DNA of 64,000 nt from UBA668 sp963720695 (GCA_963720695.1 CAVRGG010000004.1:310001-374000); one strand, 5' to 3'; positions 18,381 to 27,047 are shown, counted from the first letter of the stretch. Program-made: numbers and translations. The notes: a model not told the origin generated them from the letters alone.

Positions 18381-18914
18381 ATGGGCTCGAAAGCCGGACC
18401 CGTGGGGAGTGACCCGACCGAGGTCGTCGTGGCCTTCGAGCGCGCCCACGGGCAGGCCCTGTTCGGCTTCGCTCGCCGGCTGGACGTCTCCGATGCCCAC
18501 GCCGCCGACGTGGTCCAAGAGGCGCTCCTGCGATTGTTCGACGCTCTGAGTCACAGGGAGGCGATCCGGGACACCAGGGCATGGACGTTCCACGTCGCCT
18601 ACAGGCTCGCGATGGACGACCACCGACGTACCACCCGCAACCTGAAGCTGGTCGACCGCCTGCGCCCGAATCCGGCGGTTCTTTCCGACGCAAGCGACGA
18701 CATCGCGAGCCGAGAAGTGTGGGCCGAGGTGGATCGTCTCCCCGAGCGCCAGCGAGCGGTGCTCTACCTGCGCTACCGCGCAGACCTCGACTTCGACGCT
18801 GTGGGCGCGGTGCTCAGCATCACTGCGAGCGCGGCCAGGAGCCATTGCACCCAGGCGCTCGGACGCCTTCGGACGGCGCTGGCCGGCGAAGCCATCGAGG
18901 AGGCGACGACATGA
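18381..18914 (+). CDS. ECF-type RNA polymerase sigma factor
   Basis: About 177 residues from ATG 18381 with region 2 (AFERAHGQALFGFARRL...HAADVVQEALLRLFDAL and TRAWTFHVAYRLA) and region 4 (LPERQRAVLYLRYRADLDFDAVGAVL...HCTQALGRLR). Region 3 is missing, as in the ECF group. It should direct polymerase to a dedicated set of promoters, probably controlled by the membrane protein encoded next: the stop overlaps that start (ATGA), the usual sigma/anti-sigma coupling. The upstream part of the frame has no good start; 18324 is the other choice. Confidence 0.85.
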   Translation: MGSKAGPVGSDPTEVVVAFERAHGQALFGFARRLDVSDAHAADVVQEALLRLFDALSHREAIRDTRAWTFHVAYRLAMDDHRRTTRNLKLVDRLRPNPAVLSDASDDIASREVWAEVDRLPERQRAVLYLRYRADLDFDAVGAVLSITASAARSHCTQALGRLRTALAGEAIEEATT

Positions 18915-20044
18915 GGAAGAGCCGGATCGAGGCGATCCTCCGCTCCGTTCCACCCGACGAACCACGCTACGAGCTCGGCATCGCTGCCCGGCTCGCTCGG
19001 CGCGTCCCGACGACACCCGACGACGAGGCACCGTTCGAGGTCGTGCCCTTCGTCGCCGACCATCGGCACCGCTCGGCATACCTGGCTGCCTCGGTCGCGG
19101 TGACCGTGGTCGTCGTCATCGGACTTCTGACACTTGCCCGACCGACCTCGACGCCCACCGTCGACACGCTCCCCACGACGAGCACCGCCTCGCCCACCGC
19201 CACCTCGACGTTGTACGACCGTTGGATCGCTGAGCCGAGCGCCCTCGCAAGCGGCGGCGCGGCGATCGTCGAGATCGACGCCGACCAGGTGTTGCTCCTT
19301 CACACGGGTGACGACCACAACCCCACCGCATTCGGTTCGACCGTCGACCTCGACGGCGAGCAGTTGGTGCTCACGCTCATCTCCACCGATCGCGGCTGCC
19401 AGAAAGGAGCCGTCGGGCATTATCGATTCACGCTGTCGAGCGATGGTGCTCGGCTCACGCTCACTGCCCTCGACGACGAGTGTGCGGCGCGCACCGTCAT
19501 CTCAGGCTCCTACACGCACACCGCGTGCCCGCGGGTCGCGGATGACTGCCTGGGCACCGTGCCCGCGGGCGCGTACGCCACGGTGTCCTTCGATCCCTTC
19601 GGTACGCACACCTATGGTCAGCTCCGATACACGCTGCCGGACGGCTGGTCGGTCACCGCCGACTCCACGGCACACCTGCAGCTGCGCCCCGTCGACGAAC
19701 GTGCCGGGATGCGCATCGACGTCTGGGCCGACCCCGTGGTCACCTCGTGTGCGGACGCGGCCGAGCGATCCACTGCGATCGTCGCCGGCTCGGCGGTCGA
19801 CGTACTCACGGTCGACGGGAAGACCGCGTGCCCGGCCGGCGTGCTCGTCGCCAGTCCCACGGCCGCCACACCGTGGTCGGCGGCGATCCAGAGGGGCCAG
19901 CGAATGCTCGTCTTCCTCGTCGACCTCGAGGGTGGCCACCGGGCAGCGATCACCGTCGTCGACGACGCCACGCACTTCGAGTCGGATGTTGCGATAGCGG
20001 AGACGCTCATCGCGTCGTTCGTGTTCGCCGCGGGTTCGTCCTGA
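18911..20044 (+). CDS. Membrane anti-sigma-like protein with large extracytoplasmic domain
   Basis: A 377-residue protein with a cytoplasmic N-terminus of about 60 residues, one membrane helix (about 60-80: AASVAVTVVVVIGLLTL), a Thr/Ser/Pro linker and an outer domain of about 280 residues. The N-terminal part has no clear zinc anti-sigma motif. Translation coupling to the sigma gene and the one-helix topology suggest it holds the sigma factor until an outside signal arrives. The outer domain (LTLTALDDECAAR, DCLGTVPAGAYAT, YGQLRYTLP) is paralogous to the next gene's product. Confidence 0.7.
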   Translation: MRKSRIEAILRSVPPDEPRYELGIAARLARRVPTTPDDEAPFEVVPFVADHRHRSAYLAASVAVTVVVVIGLLTLARPTSTPTVDTLPTTSTASPTATSTLYDRWIAEPSALASGGAAIVEIDADQVLLLHTGDDHNPTAFGSTVDLDGEQLVLTLISTDRGCQKGAVGHYRFTLSSDGARLTLTALDDECAARTVISGSYTHTACPRVADDCLGTVPAGAYATVSFDPFGTHTYGQLRYTLPDGWSVTADSTAHLQLRPVDERAGMRIDVWADPVVTSCADAAERSTAIVAGSAVDVLTVDGKTACPAGVLVASPTAATPWSAAIQRGQRMLVFLVDLEGGHRAAITVVDDATHFESDVAIAETLIASFVFAAGSS

Positions 20045-20076
20045 GCGTTTCGGCGACGCCGGACGTCGGTAGCGAC

Positions 20077-21270
20077 ATGGGCAACACGAACAGAGTGATC
20101 AAGCTGATGACGGGTCCAGTGCTGGTGCTGGCATTGGTGGCCTGCTCGAGCGACAGCGGCTCCGAGGCGACCTCCGTACCGTCGACATCCACGTCCGGAT
20201 CGGTGCCAGCGGTGCAGGTGCCCGAGCAGCTGCGCGACCGGTGGTACGGGCCGCCGCGTGAACTCGGCAATCTCGGCACTGGCAAGGCCGCCGCCTACCT
20301 CGACTTCGACGTCGACAAGGTCACGTTGGAGACAGGCAACGCCGACAACCCCGCCGCGTTCGCGTCGGGCGTCGCCGCCGCAGGACCTGATCGGCTCACA
20401 CTCACGCTGTACAGCGACACGCTCGAGTGCCACGAGGGCGACGTCGGCCACTACACCTGGAGCGTGTCGACGAAGGGCACCACGCTGACACTCACGGCAG
20501 CCGACGACGCCTGCGCTGCCCGCGCCGACGCGATCACGGGCGGGTGGTGGTTCACCGGATGCAACGACCCCACCCGCAACTGCCTCGGCGCCGCAGAGGC
20601 CGGGACGTACGCCACCAATCGCTGGAACCCGTTCGACGGCTTCACGTACGGCGAGCTGACGTTCGCGCTCCCCGACGACACGTGGGCCGTGTCGAACGAC
20701 ACCCAAGCGGCGTTCTTCCTCGAACCAGCAGACCGGTATCCCGGCGCGTCCGACGTGTCCCCGCTCCTCGCGGCCTGGGCCGACGTGGCGGCGGGCACAA
20801 CGCCGGACGGAGCCTGCAGCTTCGAGGCGAACCTTGAGCCCGGCCTCGGCGCGGCGAACATCGCCGACTACATCGAGAGTCTCGCGAGCCTTGACGTCGA
20901 ACGGTCGCAGATCGAGGTGGGTGGCCTGCCGGCAGAGCAGCTCGACGTCCAGATCGTCCCAGGCGGAGCAACCTGCACCGACGGCGGGACGCGGTTCGTG
21001 GTGCTCACGGCCTCACGTGACGGTGTCCCTGACCACGACGCCTACGGTGTCGCCGCCGGGCAGCGGATGCGAGTGATCCTGGTGGACGTGGCTCCGGAAC
21101 GCACCGTAGCCATCTACATCGACGACCTGCACCCAGATCGGGGCATGCCCGAGCTCGACGCGGCGGGGAACGACCTCAGCTTCGGGCCCCTCGCCGAAGT
21201 CCTGATGCCGATCATCGAGTCGTTCCAGTTCCACGCGACGCCACCCGACGTCGGACCCAGCCCGGCCTGA
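20077..21270 (+). CDS. Lipoprotein paralogous to the anti-sigma outer domain
   Basis: A 397-residue lipoprotein: signal helix ending in lipobox ALVACSS (Cys about 25), a Ser/Thr linker and a globular part. Shared blocks with the preceding gene include LTLTAADDACAAR, NCLGAAEAGTYAT and the YGELTFALP strand, in the same order, so the two arose by duplication. The lipoprotein would sit on the outer face of the membrane. It may be a ligand sensor or decoy for the sigma system; that is inference. A hairpin follows the stop. Confidence 0.75.
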   Translation: MGNTNRVIKLMTGPVLVLALVACSSDSGSEATSVPSTSTSGSVPAVQVPEQLRDRWYGPPRELGNLGTGKAAAYLDFDVDKVTLETGNADNPAAFASGVAAAGPDRLTLTLYSDTLECHEGDVGHYTWSVSTKGTTLTLTAADDACAARADAITGGWWFTGCNDPTRNCLGAAEAGTYATNRWNPFDGFTYGELTFALPDDTWAVSNDTQAAFFLEPADRYPGASDVSPLLAAWADVAAGTTPDGACSFEANLEPGLGAANIADYIESLASLDVERSQIEVGGLPAEQLDVQIVPGGATCTDGGTRFVVLTASRDGVPDHDAYGVAAGQRMRVILVDVAPERTVAIYIDDLHPDRGMPELDAAGNDLSFGPLAEVLMPIIESFQFHATPPDVGPSPA

Positions 21271-21302
21271 TCGCCGCCGGCGCAGCTGGCCCGGAACGAC
21301 GA

Positions 21303-21328
21303 GAGGGGCCCACCGAAGTGGACCCCTC
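21303..21328. terminator. Hairpin between lipoprotein gene and tRNA-Gly
   Basis: GAGGGGCCCAC, loop CGAA, then GTGGACCCCTC: an 11-bp stem with one G-T pair. It lies 33 bp after the lipoprotein stop and 15 bp beyond the 3' end of the opposite-strand tRNA, so it can end both transcripts. Confidence 0.7.
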
Positions 21329-21342
21329 ACCGACGTGTCACA

Positions 21343-21418
21343 TGGAGCGGACGACGAGATTCGAACTCGCGACCCTCACCTTGGCAAGGTGATGCTCTAC
21401 CAGCTGAGCCACGTCCGC
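21343..21418 (-). tRNA. tRNA-Gly (anticodon GCC)
   Basis: The minus strand folds as a cloverleaf: acceptor GCGGACG / CGTCCGC, D arm with GTGGCTCAGCTGGTAGAGC, anticodon stem TCACC / GGTGA around loop TTGCCAA (anticodon GCC), and T arm with GTTCGAATC. Discriminator U is followed by an encoded CCA (21343-21345). It reads GGC and GGU glycine codons, the common ones here. Confidence 0.97.
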
Positions 21419-21492
21419 AATGCGGGTGCAATCTAGCGAGCGCACACCGAGTGTGACAACGCCGATTCGGTTTCCGATGCCCCCGACGCAGG

Positions 21493-21723
21493 TCAGGAGC
21501 GCTGATCGGCGGGCCGCAGATCGACCCGGAGGACGAGGAATCCGTCCTCGACCGTGCCGACCGCGTCGCCGATGATCGCGAAGTCCAGGAAGTCGGTCTG
21601 AGCCTGCTTCACGAACAGGGCTCGCTCCTCGCCGGCCACCGGCGGCAACGGTCGTTGCTTGACCGCCGCGGCCCGTTCGCGGAATCGGGTGAGCATCGCA
21701 TCGACGTCGAGAGCATCAGCCAT
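21493..21723 (-). CDS. Small conserved hypothetical protein
   Basis: A 76-residue soluble protein from ATG 21723 (GTG 21732 is the alternative). Residues 1-30 look helical (LDVDAMLTRFRERAAAVKQR), followed by a proline break and a helix-strand-strand end (FVKQAQTDFLDFAIIGDA...FLVLRVDLRPA). No catalytic motif and no known family. It lies 15 bp beyond the stop of the E/V-repeat membrane protein gene and could be its partner. Confidence 0.6.
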   Translation of the reverse strand: MADALDVDAMLTRFRERAAAVKQRPLPPVAGEERALFVKQAQTDFLDFAIIGDAVGTVEDGFLVLRVDLRPADQRS

Positions 21724-21737
21724 GGCGACCACCGTAG

Positions 21738-22311
21738 CTAGTCGGCGCTGTTGGTGCGCAGCAACGGGTCGATCGAGCGGTCCCCCACGACCACACCGTC
21801 GGTCTCGTCCGCCTCGACACCCTCCGCCTCGACGACACCCTCCGCCTCGACGACACCCTCCGCCTCGAGGACACCCTCCGCCTCGACGACCTCGGATTCC
21901 TCGACGACCTCCGCCTCGACGACTTCTCCCTCGACGACCTCGGGCTCGACGTCGCCCTCAGCTGGGCTCGACGAGGTCGTCGAACTGCGGCGGCGCAGCG
22001 TTCACGGCAGCCTTGAGGTCGACAGGATTGCGCCGGCTCTCGTCGTCGGGATCACGCAGTGCGCCCTCGGGACGAGCCTTCTCCAGCCGCATGTTCCGAT
22101 CGGTGAAGTCGCCCTTCCACCACTTGCGCGATCCCATCGCCTCCAAGGGGCCGAGTGCGGGGTGCTCGACCTTCGCCGTACGCCACCACACCAACGTGCC
22201 GATCGCCAGGACGACCGCCAGGAGCACCAACCCACCCGCGGCGAGGTAGATGATGCGAGCGTTCTTCGGATCCGTGAAACGTCCCTCTGCGAACAGTGCA
22301 GCTGCGATCAC
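21738..22311 (-). CDS. Single-pass membrane protein with Glu/Val repeat tail (frameshifted)
   Basis: From GTG 22311 the protein has a short N-terminus (GRFTDPKNARI), one membrane helix (LAAGGLVLLAVVLAIGTLVWW) and a charged cytosolic part. The uncorrected frame stops at 21958 (FDDLVEPS). A +1 shift at the GGG 21964-21966 continues as AEGDVEPEVVEGEVVEAEVV and further VVEAEG units to a TAG at 21738, ending SIDPLLRTNSAD. The repeat keeps codon periodicity and acid/valine pattern over 70 residues, so I take it as the true tail. Function unknown. Confidence 0.6.
21811..21952. repeat. Tandem 18-bp repeat coding VVEAEG-type units
   Basis: Four near-identical units of the type GACGACACCCTCCGCCTC, followed by more diverged ones, cover this stretch. 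On the minus strand they read as Glu-Ala-Glu-Gly-Val-Val. Such tracts change length by slippage. Confidence 0.7.
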
Positions 22312-22451
22312 GCCGGCACCCTCGCCTCGTTCGACACGTCCATGTTCACGACCTGATCCACCACGCTCACGGGCACCAGTGTCGCACGTGGACACCGCCG
22401 ACGACACGCGACGACGTGCGGAACCGTGCAGGATCGGCCAAGCTGTTCGGC

Positions 22452-22910
22452 GTGGACTTCGTCTGGTTCGTTCTTTTCGCCGCGCTGATCGCTGCGATGC
22501 TGTGGGGCTCGTACAAGATCGAGCCGCACTACGCGTCCAAGGACGGCACCCGCTTCATGTGCAACGCCCAGGAGCTCGCCGACGGCGAGGCGCTCAGCCG
22601 TCAGAAGGAAACACGGGTGACGGTGATGCACGACGGCTCGCTGCACTGCAGCCAGAAGCACATGCTGCGGCGCAATGCCTCGCTGTGGACCTTGGTCGGC
22701 AAGTCGGCGGATCCGCCTCGCGGCGTCGAGGTGTACCTCGCCCAGCAACTCACCGATGGACACGCCCTTCCGGGCCAACTGGCGTTGCGACTCCCCAAGA
22801 AGAGCCGTGTGGTCCCCGTGCTCGACCAGATCCTGGCCGACCGCGAGCTCAAGCAGTCGCGCCGTGCTCCAGGAACGCCTTCACCGGCGGACCGACCTGA
22901 TCCAGATTGA
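22452..22910 (+). CDS. Hypothetical membrane-anchored protein
   Basis: About 152 residues from GTG 22452: an N-terminal helix (FVWFVLFAALIAAMLWGSY) then a cytosolic or outside domain with CNAQELADGE, a VTVMHDGSLHC strand and a basic C-terminus. Two cysteines (about residues 36 and 58) might pair. Its end overlaps the tail of the convergent metX by 62 bases, more than usual, so the last 20 residues may come from a late frameshift. Family unknown. Confidence 0.55.
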   Translation: MDFVWFVLFAALIAAMLWGSYKIEPHYASKDGTRFMCNAQELADGEALSRQKETRVTVMHDGSLHCSQKHMLRRNASLWTLVGKSADPPRGVEVYLAQQLTDGHALPGQLALRLPKKSRVVPVLDQILADRELKQSRRAPGTPSPADRPDPD

Positions 22911-24039
22911 TCAAGAACCCATCGTGGCCGTGGGGAGAGTCGATCTCCACGTAGTCGGACTTCGTGCCGATCGACAGCAGCAGATCGTGGATCTGGCGCT
23001 GCTGATAGGTCGGATACAGGATGTCGCTGGAGATGCCCATCACCAGCGCGGGTGAACTGATCCGGGCCATCGCCGCCGCGAGACCCGAGCGGCCGCGACC
23101 GACGTCGTGCAGATCCATCGCCTTGCCGATGATCAGGTAGCTGTTCGTGTCGAAGCGGCGAACCAGCTTGTCGCCGTGGTAATCGAGGTAGCGCTCGACC
23201 TCGAAGCGCTGCCACAGGTCGAGGCCGTCGCGCAGCGTCGATCCGTCGGCGAGCTCGCGCCCGAAACGATCGGTGAACACGTTGTCGCTTCGGAACGTGA
23301 CCTGGGCGACCATCCGAGCCGTCGCCAGACCTTCCCACGGCCCCTCACCCTCGGGCGCGTCGTAGTAGTCGCCGCCGCGCCACTTGGGGTCCATCCGAAT
23401 CGCTCGTCGTCCGATGGCACCCCAGGCGATCTGCTGTGCGCTGGCCTGCGTGCAGGTCGCGATCGGCACGATCGACCCGACGCGCTGCGGGAACGTGATC
23501 GCCCACTCCAGGACCTGCATGCCACCCATCGACCCACCCACGACGGCGTGCCACCGGTCGATGCCGAGGTGGTCGGCGAGGCGGGCCTGGGCGCGCACCA
23601 TGTCGCGAATGGTGACCACCGGGAACCTGCTGCCGTAGGGAAGCCCGTCGTCGGGATGCGGCGATGCCGGCCCCGTGGACCCCTGGCACCCACCCAACAC
23701 GTTGGAGCACACCACGTACCAGCGGTCGGTGTCGATGGCGAGGCCCGGCCCCACCGCACCCTCCCACCAGCCCGGGGCGGGATGACCCGTCTCCGCCGGC
23801 CCGGTCGCGTGGCTGTCGCCGGTCCACGCGTGACAGAGCAGGACCGCGTTGCTGCGGTCCGGTGCCAGCGTCCCCCAGGTCTCGTAGGCGAGCGTGACGT
23901 CGTGCAGGGTGCTGCCGCCGTCGATGGCGAACGGACGATCCGGCGCGAAGCGATGGAAGCGACGGCTCCCGGAGGGGTGACCCGGCATCCATGCGCCCGT
24001 CGCAGGATGCGGGCGGGTTGGTCGATATGACCCGGTCAT
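22849..24039 (-). CDS. metX: Homoserine O-acetyltransferase
   Basis: A 396-residue alpha/beta-hydrolase of the MetX family. It acylates homoserine using acetyl-CoA (or succinyl-CoA in some members), the entry step to methionine. Landmarks: LCHAWTGDSHA oxyanion region, VVGGSMGGMQVLEW nucleophile elbow (catalytic Ser in GGSMGG), GISSDILYP with the catalytic Asp, and SPHGHDGFLI with the catalytic His. Length is typical. Start ATG has AGGAGG upstream. An SAM-family riboswitch lies in the leader, so expression should fall when SAM is plentiful. Confidence 0.95.
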   Translation of the reverse strand: MTGSYRPTRPHPATGAWMPGHPSGSRRFHRFAPDRPFAIDGGSTLHDVTLAYETWGTLAPDRSNAVLLCHAWTGDSHATGPAETGHPAPGWWEGAVGPGLAIDTDRWYVVCSNVLGGCQGSTGPASPHPDDGLPYGSRFPVVTIRDMVRAQARLADHLGIDRWHAVVGGSMGGMQVLEWAITFPQRVGSIVPIATCTQASAQQIAWGAIGRRAIRMDPKWRGGDYYDAPEGEGPWEGLATARMVAQVTFRSDNVFTDRFGRELADGSTLRDGLDLWQRFEVERYLDYHGDKLVRRFDTNSYLIIGKAMDLHDVGRGRSGLAAAMARISSPALVMGISSDILYPTYQQRQIHDLLLSIGTKSDYVEIDSPHGHDGFLINLDQVGPPVKAFLEHGATA

Positions 24040-24114
24040 CGGTTCCTCCTTCGTCGCAGTCGTGGTGATGCACGCTGGACGAGGGAAGCATTTGTTGCCG
24101 GACCGGAGTCTGGC

Positions 24115-24217
24115 CACATCCCCACCGAGGTGGGAAGGCACCGTGGGGCTTCCTCCCCGGTTGCCGGAACCCGTCCCATGCCAACTGGCCGCAGGAGAAG
24201 GGGTCACTCGTGATGCG
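24115..24217 (-). ncRNA. SAM-family riboswitch (SAM-I/SAM-IV type) upstream of metX
   Basis: In the minus strand 75 bases ahead of metX, an outer stem CGCATC (24217-24212) pairs with GATGTG (24120-24115). Inside are ACGAGTGACC, then CCGGCAACC, then CACGGTGCC followed by TTCC. The order and spacing of CCGGCAACC and GGTGCC match the conserved core of the SAM-I/SAM-IV clan known in actinobacteria. The leader is otherwise gene-free. I cannot tell the exact subclass without a covariance search. Confidence 0.7.
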
Positions 24218-24241
24218 TGTTCCGCAGCACGATAGCAACGA

Positions 24242-25102
24242 TCACGGGGCGAAACGCTGCTCCGTTTCGTAGTGGCCGTCGAGGTCCACCAGTCGGCCGA
24301 ACTCACCGAAATCGACGAGGCGGTCGAGGTGGTCGCGCAGGCTCCCCTCTTCGCGGAGCAGTGCGAGCGACGTCTGGACCGCACGGACCATCGTGAACAG
24401 CGCCGACAGCGGCGACACCACGAGCATGAAGCCGAGGTCGGCGAGCTCGTGCTGGGTGAGCAGTGGTGTTCGCCCGGTCTCGACCATGTTCGCGACGAGC
24501 GTGATGTCGGGCAGCGCGGTGGCGATCTGCTCGAGTTCGGCGATGGTCTCGGGTGCCTCCACGAAAAGTGCGTCGACACCGGTGTCGCGCGCCATCTTCG
24601 CCCGTTCGATCGCCTCGTCGAGCCCTACCGCGGCGCGGGCATCGGTGCGAGCCGTGATGTGCAGATCGGACGCGGCGTGGACGGCGGCGCGCAGCTTGGC
24701 CAGCCACTCGCCACGCTCGACCACCTGCTTGCCCGCCATGTGCCCGCACCGCTTCGGCCAGACCTGGTCCTCGAGGAACATGCCCGAGGCCCCCGCCTGC
24801 TCCCACAGTTCGACGGTACGGATGGTGTTCAGCGGGTTGCCGTACCCGGTGTCGGCGTCCACGACGACGTCGAGGCCCTTGTTCGCATTGCACACCCGCC
24901 GGGCGACCTCGGCCATCTCGACCTGGGTGAGATACCCGAAGTCGGGGAGGCCGAGCAGCGTGCCGCTGACGCAGTAGCCGCTCAGGAACACCGTGCCGAA
25001 GCCCGCCTCGCCGGCCAGTCGGGCCGAGAGTGCGTCCCACACACCCGGCATCAGGACCGATTCGGATGCCGACAGTCGTCCCCGCAGCGTGGATCCACTC
25101 AT
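24242..25102 (-). CDS. Isocitrate lyase / PEP mutase family enzyme
   Basis: A 286-residue TIM-barrel protein from ATG 25102. It carries VVVDADTGYGN (metal-binding Asp pair), EDQVWPKRCGHMAGK, which is the KKCGH catalytic loop with one Lys-to-Arg change and retained Cys, and ARTDAR. Family members cleave 2-methylisocitrate, decarboxylate oxaloacetate or rearrange phosphonopyruvate. The RCGH loop favours a C-C bond lyase such as a methylisocitrate lyase-like enzyme; no propionate-cycle genes are adjacent to prove it. Confidence 0.88.
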   Translation of the reverse strand: MSGSTLRGRLSASESVLMPGVWDALSARLAGEAGFGTVFLSGYCVSGTLLGLPDFGYLTQVEMAEVARRVCNANKGLDVVVDADTGYGNPLNTIRTVELWEQAGASGMFLEDQVWPKRCGHMAGKQVVERGEWLAKLRAAVHAASDLHITARTDARAAVGLDEAIERAKMARDTGVDALFVEAPETIAELEQIATALPDITLVANMVETGRTPLLTQHELADLGFMLVVSPLSALFTMVRAVQTSLALLREEGSLRDHLDRLVDFGEFGRLVDLDGHYETEQRFAP

Positions 25103-25239
25103 GGCCGCAGCGTAGCCACGCCCCTCGCGCGGCGGCTCGACCACCTGACTGGCCGGACAACCTGACTGATCCACCGATCAACTCGGCTGATCCATCAGCG
25201 AGTAGACGGCCGACGGATCCGACGAGAAGATGTCGGGCA

Positions 25240-25770
25240 ATGGGCGTCTGCTACCTCACTCCGAAGGCCCGGGTCGTGCTCACCGGCATCGCCGGTCACG
25301 GCTCGGTCGCCACCGACACCATCGCCGCCGGCGAGGTCGTGGCCGCGTTCGGTGGCCGCTGCATCTCCCGCGACGAGCTCGACCTGCTGCCGGTCGAGCA
25401 GCAGCAGCGGAGCATCCAGATCGAGGACCAGCTCTACCTCGCCGGTGCGTCCGACCCGGAGCCTGCCGACTTCATCAACCACTCCTGCGACCCGTCGTGC
25501 GGGCTCAGCGGCAACACCGTGCTCGTCGCACGCCGCGCGATCCACGCCGGCGAGCCGATCACGTACGACTACGCGATGAGCGACGGCAGCGACTACGACG
25601 AGTTCGAGTGCGTCTGCGGCGCGGCGGATTGCCGGGGCAAGGTCACCGGGCTCGACTGGATGCTGCCCGAGTTGCAGCTCCGCTACCGCGGGTCGTTCAG
25701 CCCGTACCTGGCCGCGCGCATCGCCTCGCTCGTGGTCGTCGGCGCCGAGCGGCGCGCGTTCGCGCTCTGA
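25240..25770 (+). CDS. SET-domain protein lysine methyltransferase-like protein with post-SET cysteines
   Basis: A 176-residue protein. Signature SET elements are seen in order: a G-x-G-like start (GIAGHGSVATDTIAAGEVVA), FINHSCDPSCGLSG (NHS.DP), and ITYDYAMSD. The C-terminus then has CVCGAADCRGKVTG, a C-x-C-x4-C post-SET zinc site. SET proteins use SAM to methylate lysines. This compact form occurs in some bacteria; substrate could be a ribosomal, DNA-bound or host-like protein, unknown here. Start is the first ATG after a stop-rich region. Confidence 0.88.
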   Translation: MGVCYLTPKARVVLTGIAGHGSVATDTIAAGEVVAAFGGRCISRDELDLLPVEQQQRSIQIEDQLYLAGASDPEPADFINHSCDPSCGLSGNTVLVARRAIHAGEPITYDYAMSDGSDYDEFECVCGAADCRGKVTGLDWMLPELQLRYRGSFSPYLAARIASLVVVGAERRAFAL

Positions 25771-25823
25771 CAGGGCCTTGCGCCTCTTGCCCGGAGGCAC
25801 CCGAGCCGGGCTAACTTGACCAC

Positions 25824-27047
25824 ATGCGAGTGCTGGTGGTGGGCGCAGGGGGCGTGGGATCCTCCATCGCCTCCATCGCGGCACGTCGCGACGTGTTCGA
25901 GCAGATCGTGGTCGCCGATGTCGACGCAGGTCGGGCCACACGTGCGGCCGCTCACACCGCCAGCGAGCGGGTGATCGGCACCAGGGTCGACGCGAGCGAC
26001 CGGATCGACCTCGTCGAGTTGGCCCGGACCTCGCGGGCCGACGTCATCGTCAACGCCTGCGACCCCAGGTTCAACCCGCCGATCTTCGACGCCGCGTTCG
26101 AGGCCGGTTGCCACTACCTCGACATGGCGATGCACATGTCCACGCCCCACCCCACCGACCCGTACCGACTCCCGGGAGTGATGCTCGGCGATGCCCAGTT
26201 CGCGGCCTCGGACGCGTGGGAGGAGCGCGATCTGCTGGCTCTCGTGGGGATGGGCGTGGAGCCCGGCTTCAGCGACGTCGTCGCCCGCTACGCGGCAGAT
26301 CACCTCTTCCAACGGATCGACGAGATCGGGGTGCGAGATGGTGCCGACCTCGTCATCGACGGCATCGGATTCGCCCCCACGTTCAGCATCTGGACCACCA
26401 TCGAGGAGTGCCTGAACCCACCGATCGTCTACGAACGCGACCGAGGCTGGTTCACCACCGAGCCCTTCAGCGAGAAGGAGCGATTCGAGTTCCCCGAGGG
26501 CATCGGCACGCTCAGCTGCGTCAACGTCGAGCACGAGGAAGTGCTGCTGATGCCCCGATGGATCGACGTCGGTCGGGTCACGTTCAAGTACGGCCTCGGC
26601 GACGAGTTCATCGAGGTGCTCAAGACCCTCCACCTGCTCGGTCTCGACTCGACTCGCCCGGTCACGGTGCGCGGGGTGGAGGTGTCGCCGCGAGACGTCG
26701 TGGCCGCCGTGCTGCCGAACCCCGCGGAGCTCGGCGACCGGATGCGCGGCCGCACCTGTGCAGGCTCGCTGGTCACCGGCATCGGACTCGACGGAGCGCC
26801 CCGGCGCACGTACCTCTACCAGATCGTCGACAACGAGTGGACGATGCGCGAGTTCGGCCACCAGGCCGTGGTGTGGCAGACGGCGGTGCACCCCGTGGTC
26901 GCCCTGGAGATGCTCGCGACCGGCGAGTGGAAGGGTGAGGGCGTGAAGGGTCCCGAGGCGTTCCGCGCTGATCCGTTCCTCGCTCTGCTCGATGAGCACG
27001 GCGCACCGTGGGCGATGGAGGAACGACCGGTGGAGGACGAGTCGTGA
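25824..27047 (+). CDS. Saccharopine dehydrogenase / carboxynorspermidine synthase-like protein
   Basis: A 407-residue NAD(P)-dependent enzyme. The Rossmann start is VLVVGAGGVGSSIASIA, then VVADVDAGRA, VNACDPRFNPPIF, the CHYLDMAMH segment typical of the saccharopine dehydrogenase fold, and a GMGVEPGFSDVVARY loop. Members work on lysine or polyamine intermediates. No polyamine genes are adjacent, so the exact substrate stays open. Its stop overlaps the following GTG, so the two genes are co-translated. Confidence 0.88.
   Translation: MRVLVVGAGGVGSSIASIAARRDVFEQIVVADVDAGRATRAAAHTASERVIGTRVDASDRIDLVELARTSRADVIVNACDPRFNPPIFDAAFEAGCHYLDMAMHMSTPHPTDPYRLPGVMLGDAQFAASDAWEERDLLALVGMGVEPGFSDVVARYAADHLFQRIDEIGVRDGADLVIDGIGFAPTFSIWTTIEECLNPPIVYERDRGWFTTEPFSEKERFEFPEGIGTLSCVNVEHEEVLLMPRWIDVGRVTFKYGLGDEFIEVLKTLHLLGLDSTRPVTVRGVEVSPRDVVAAVLPNPAELGDRMRGRTCAGSLVTGIGLDGAPRRTYLYQIVDNEWTMREFGHQAVVWQTAVHPVVALEMLATGEWKGEGVKGPEAFRADPFLALLDEHGAPWAMEERPVEDES

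Noticed and set aside
21811..21952. Possible CRISPR array or promoter repeat
   Set aside because: No unique spacers; 18-bp units fit a coding repeat on the minus strand.
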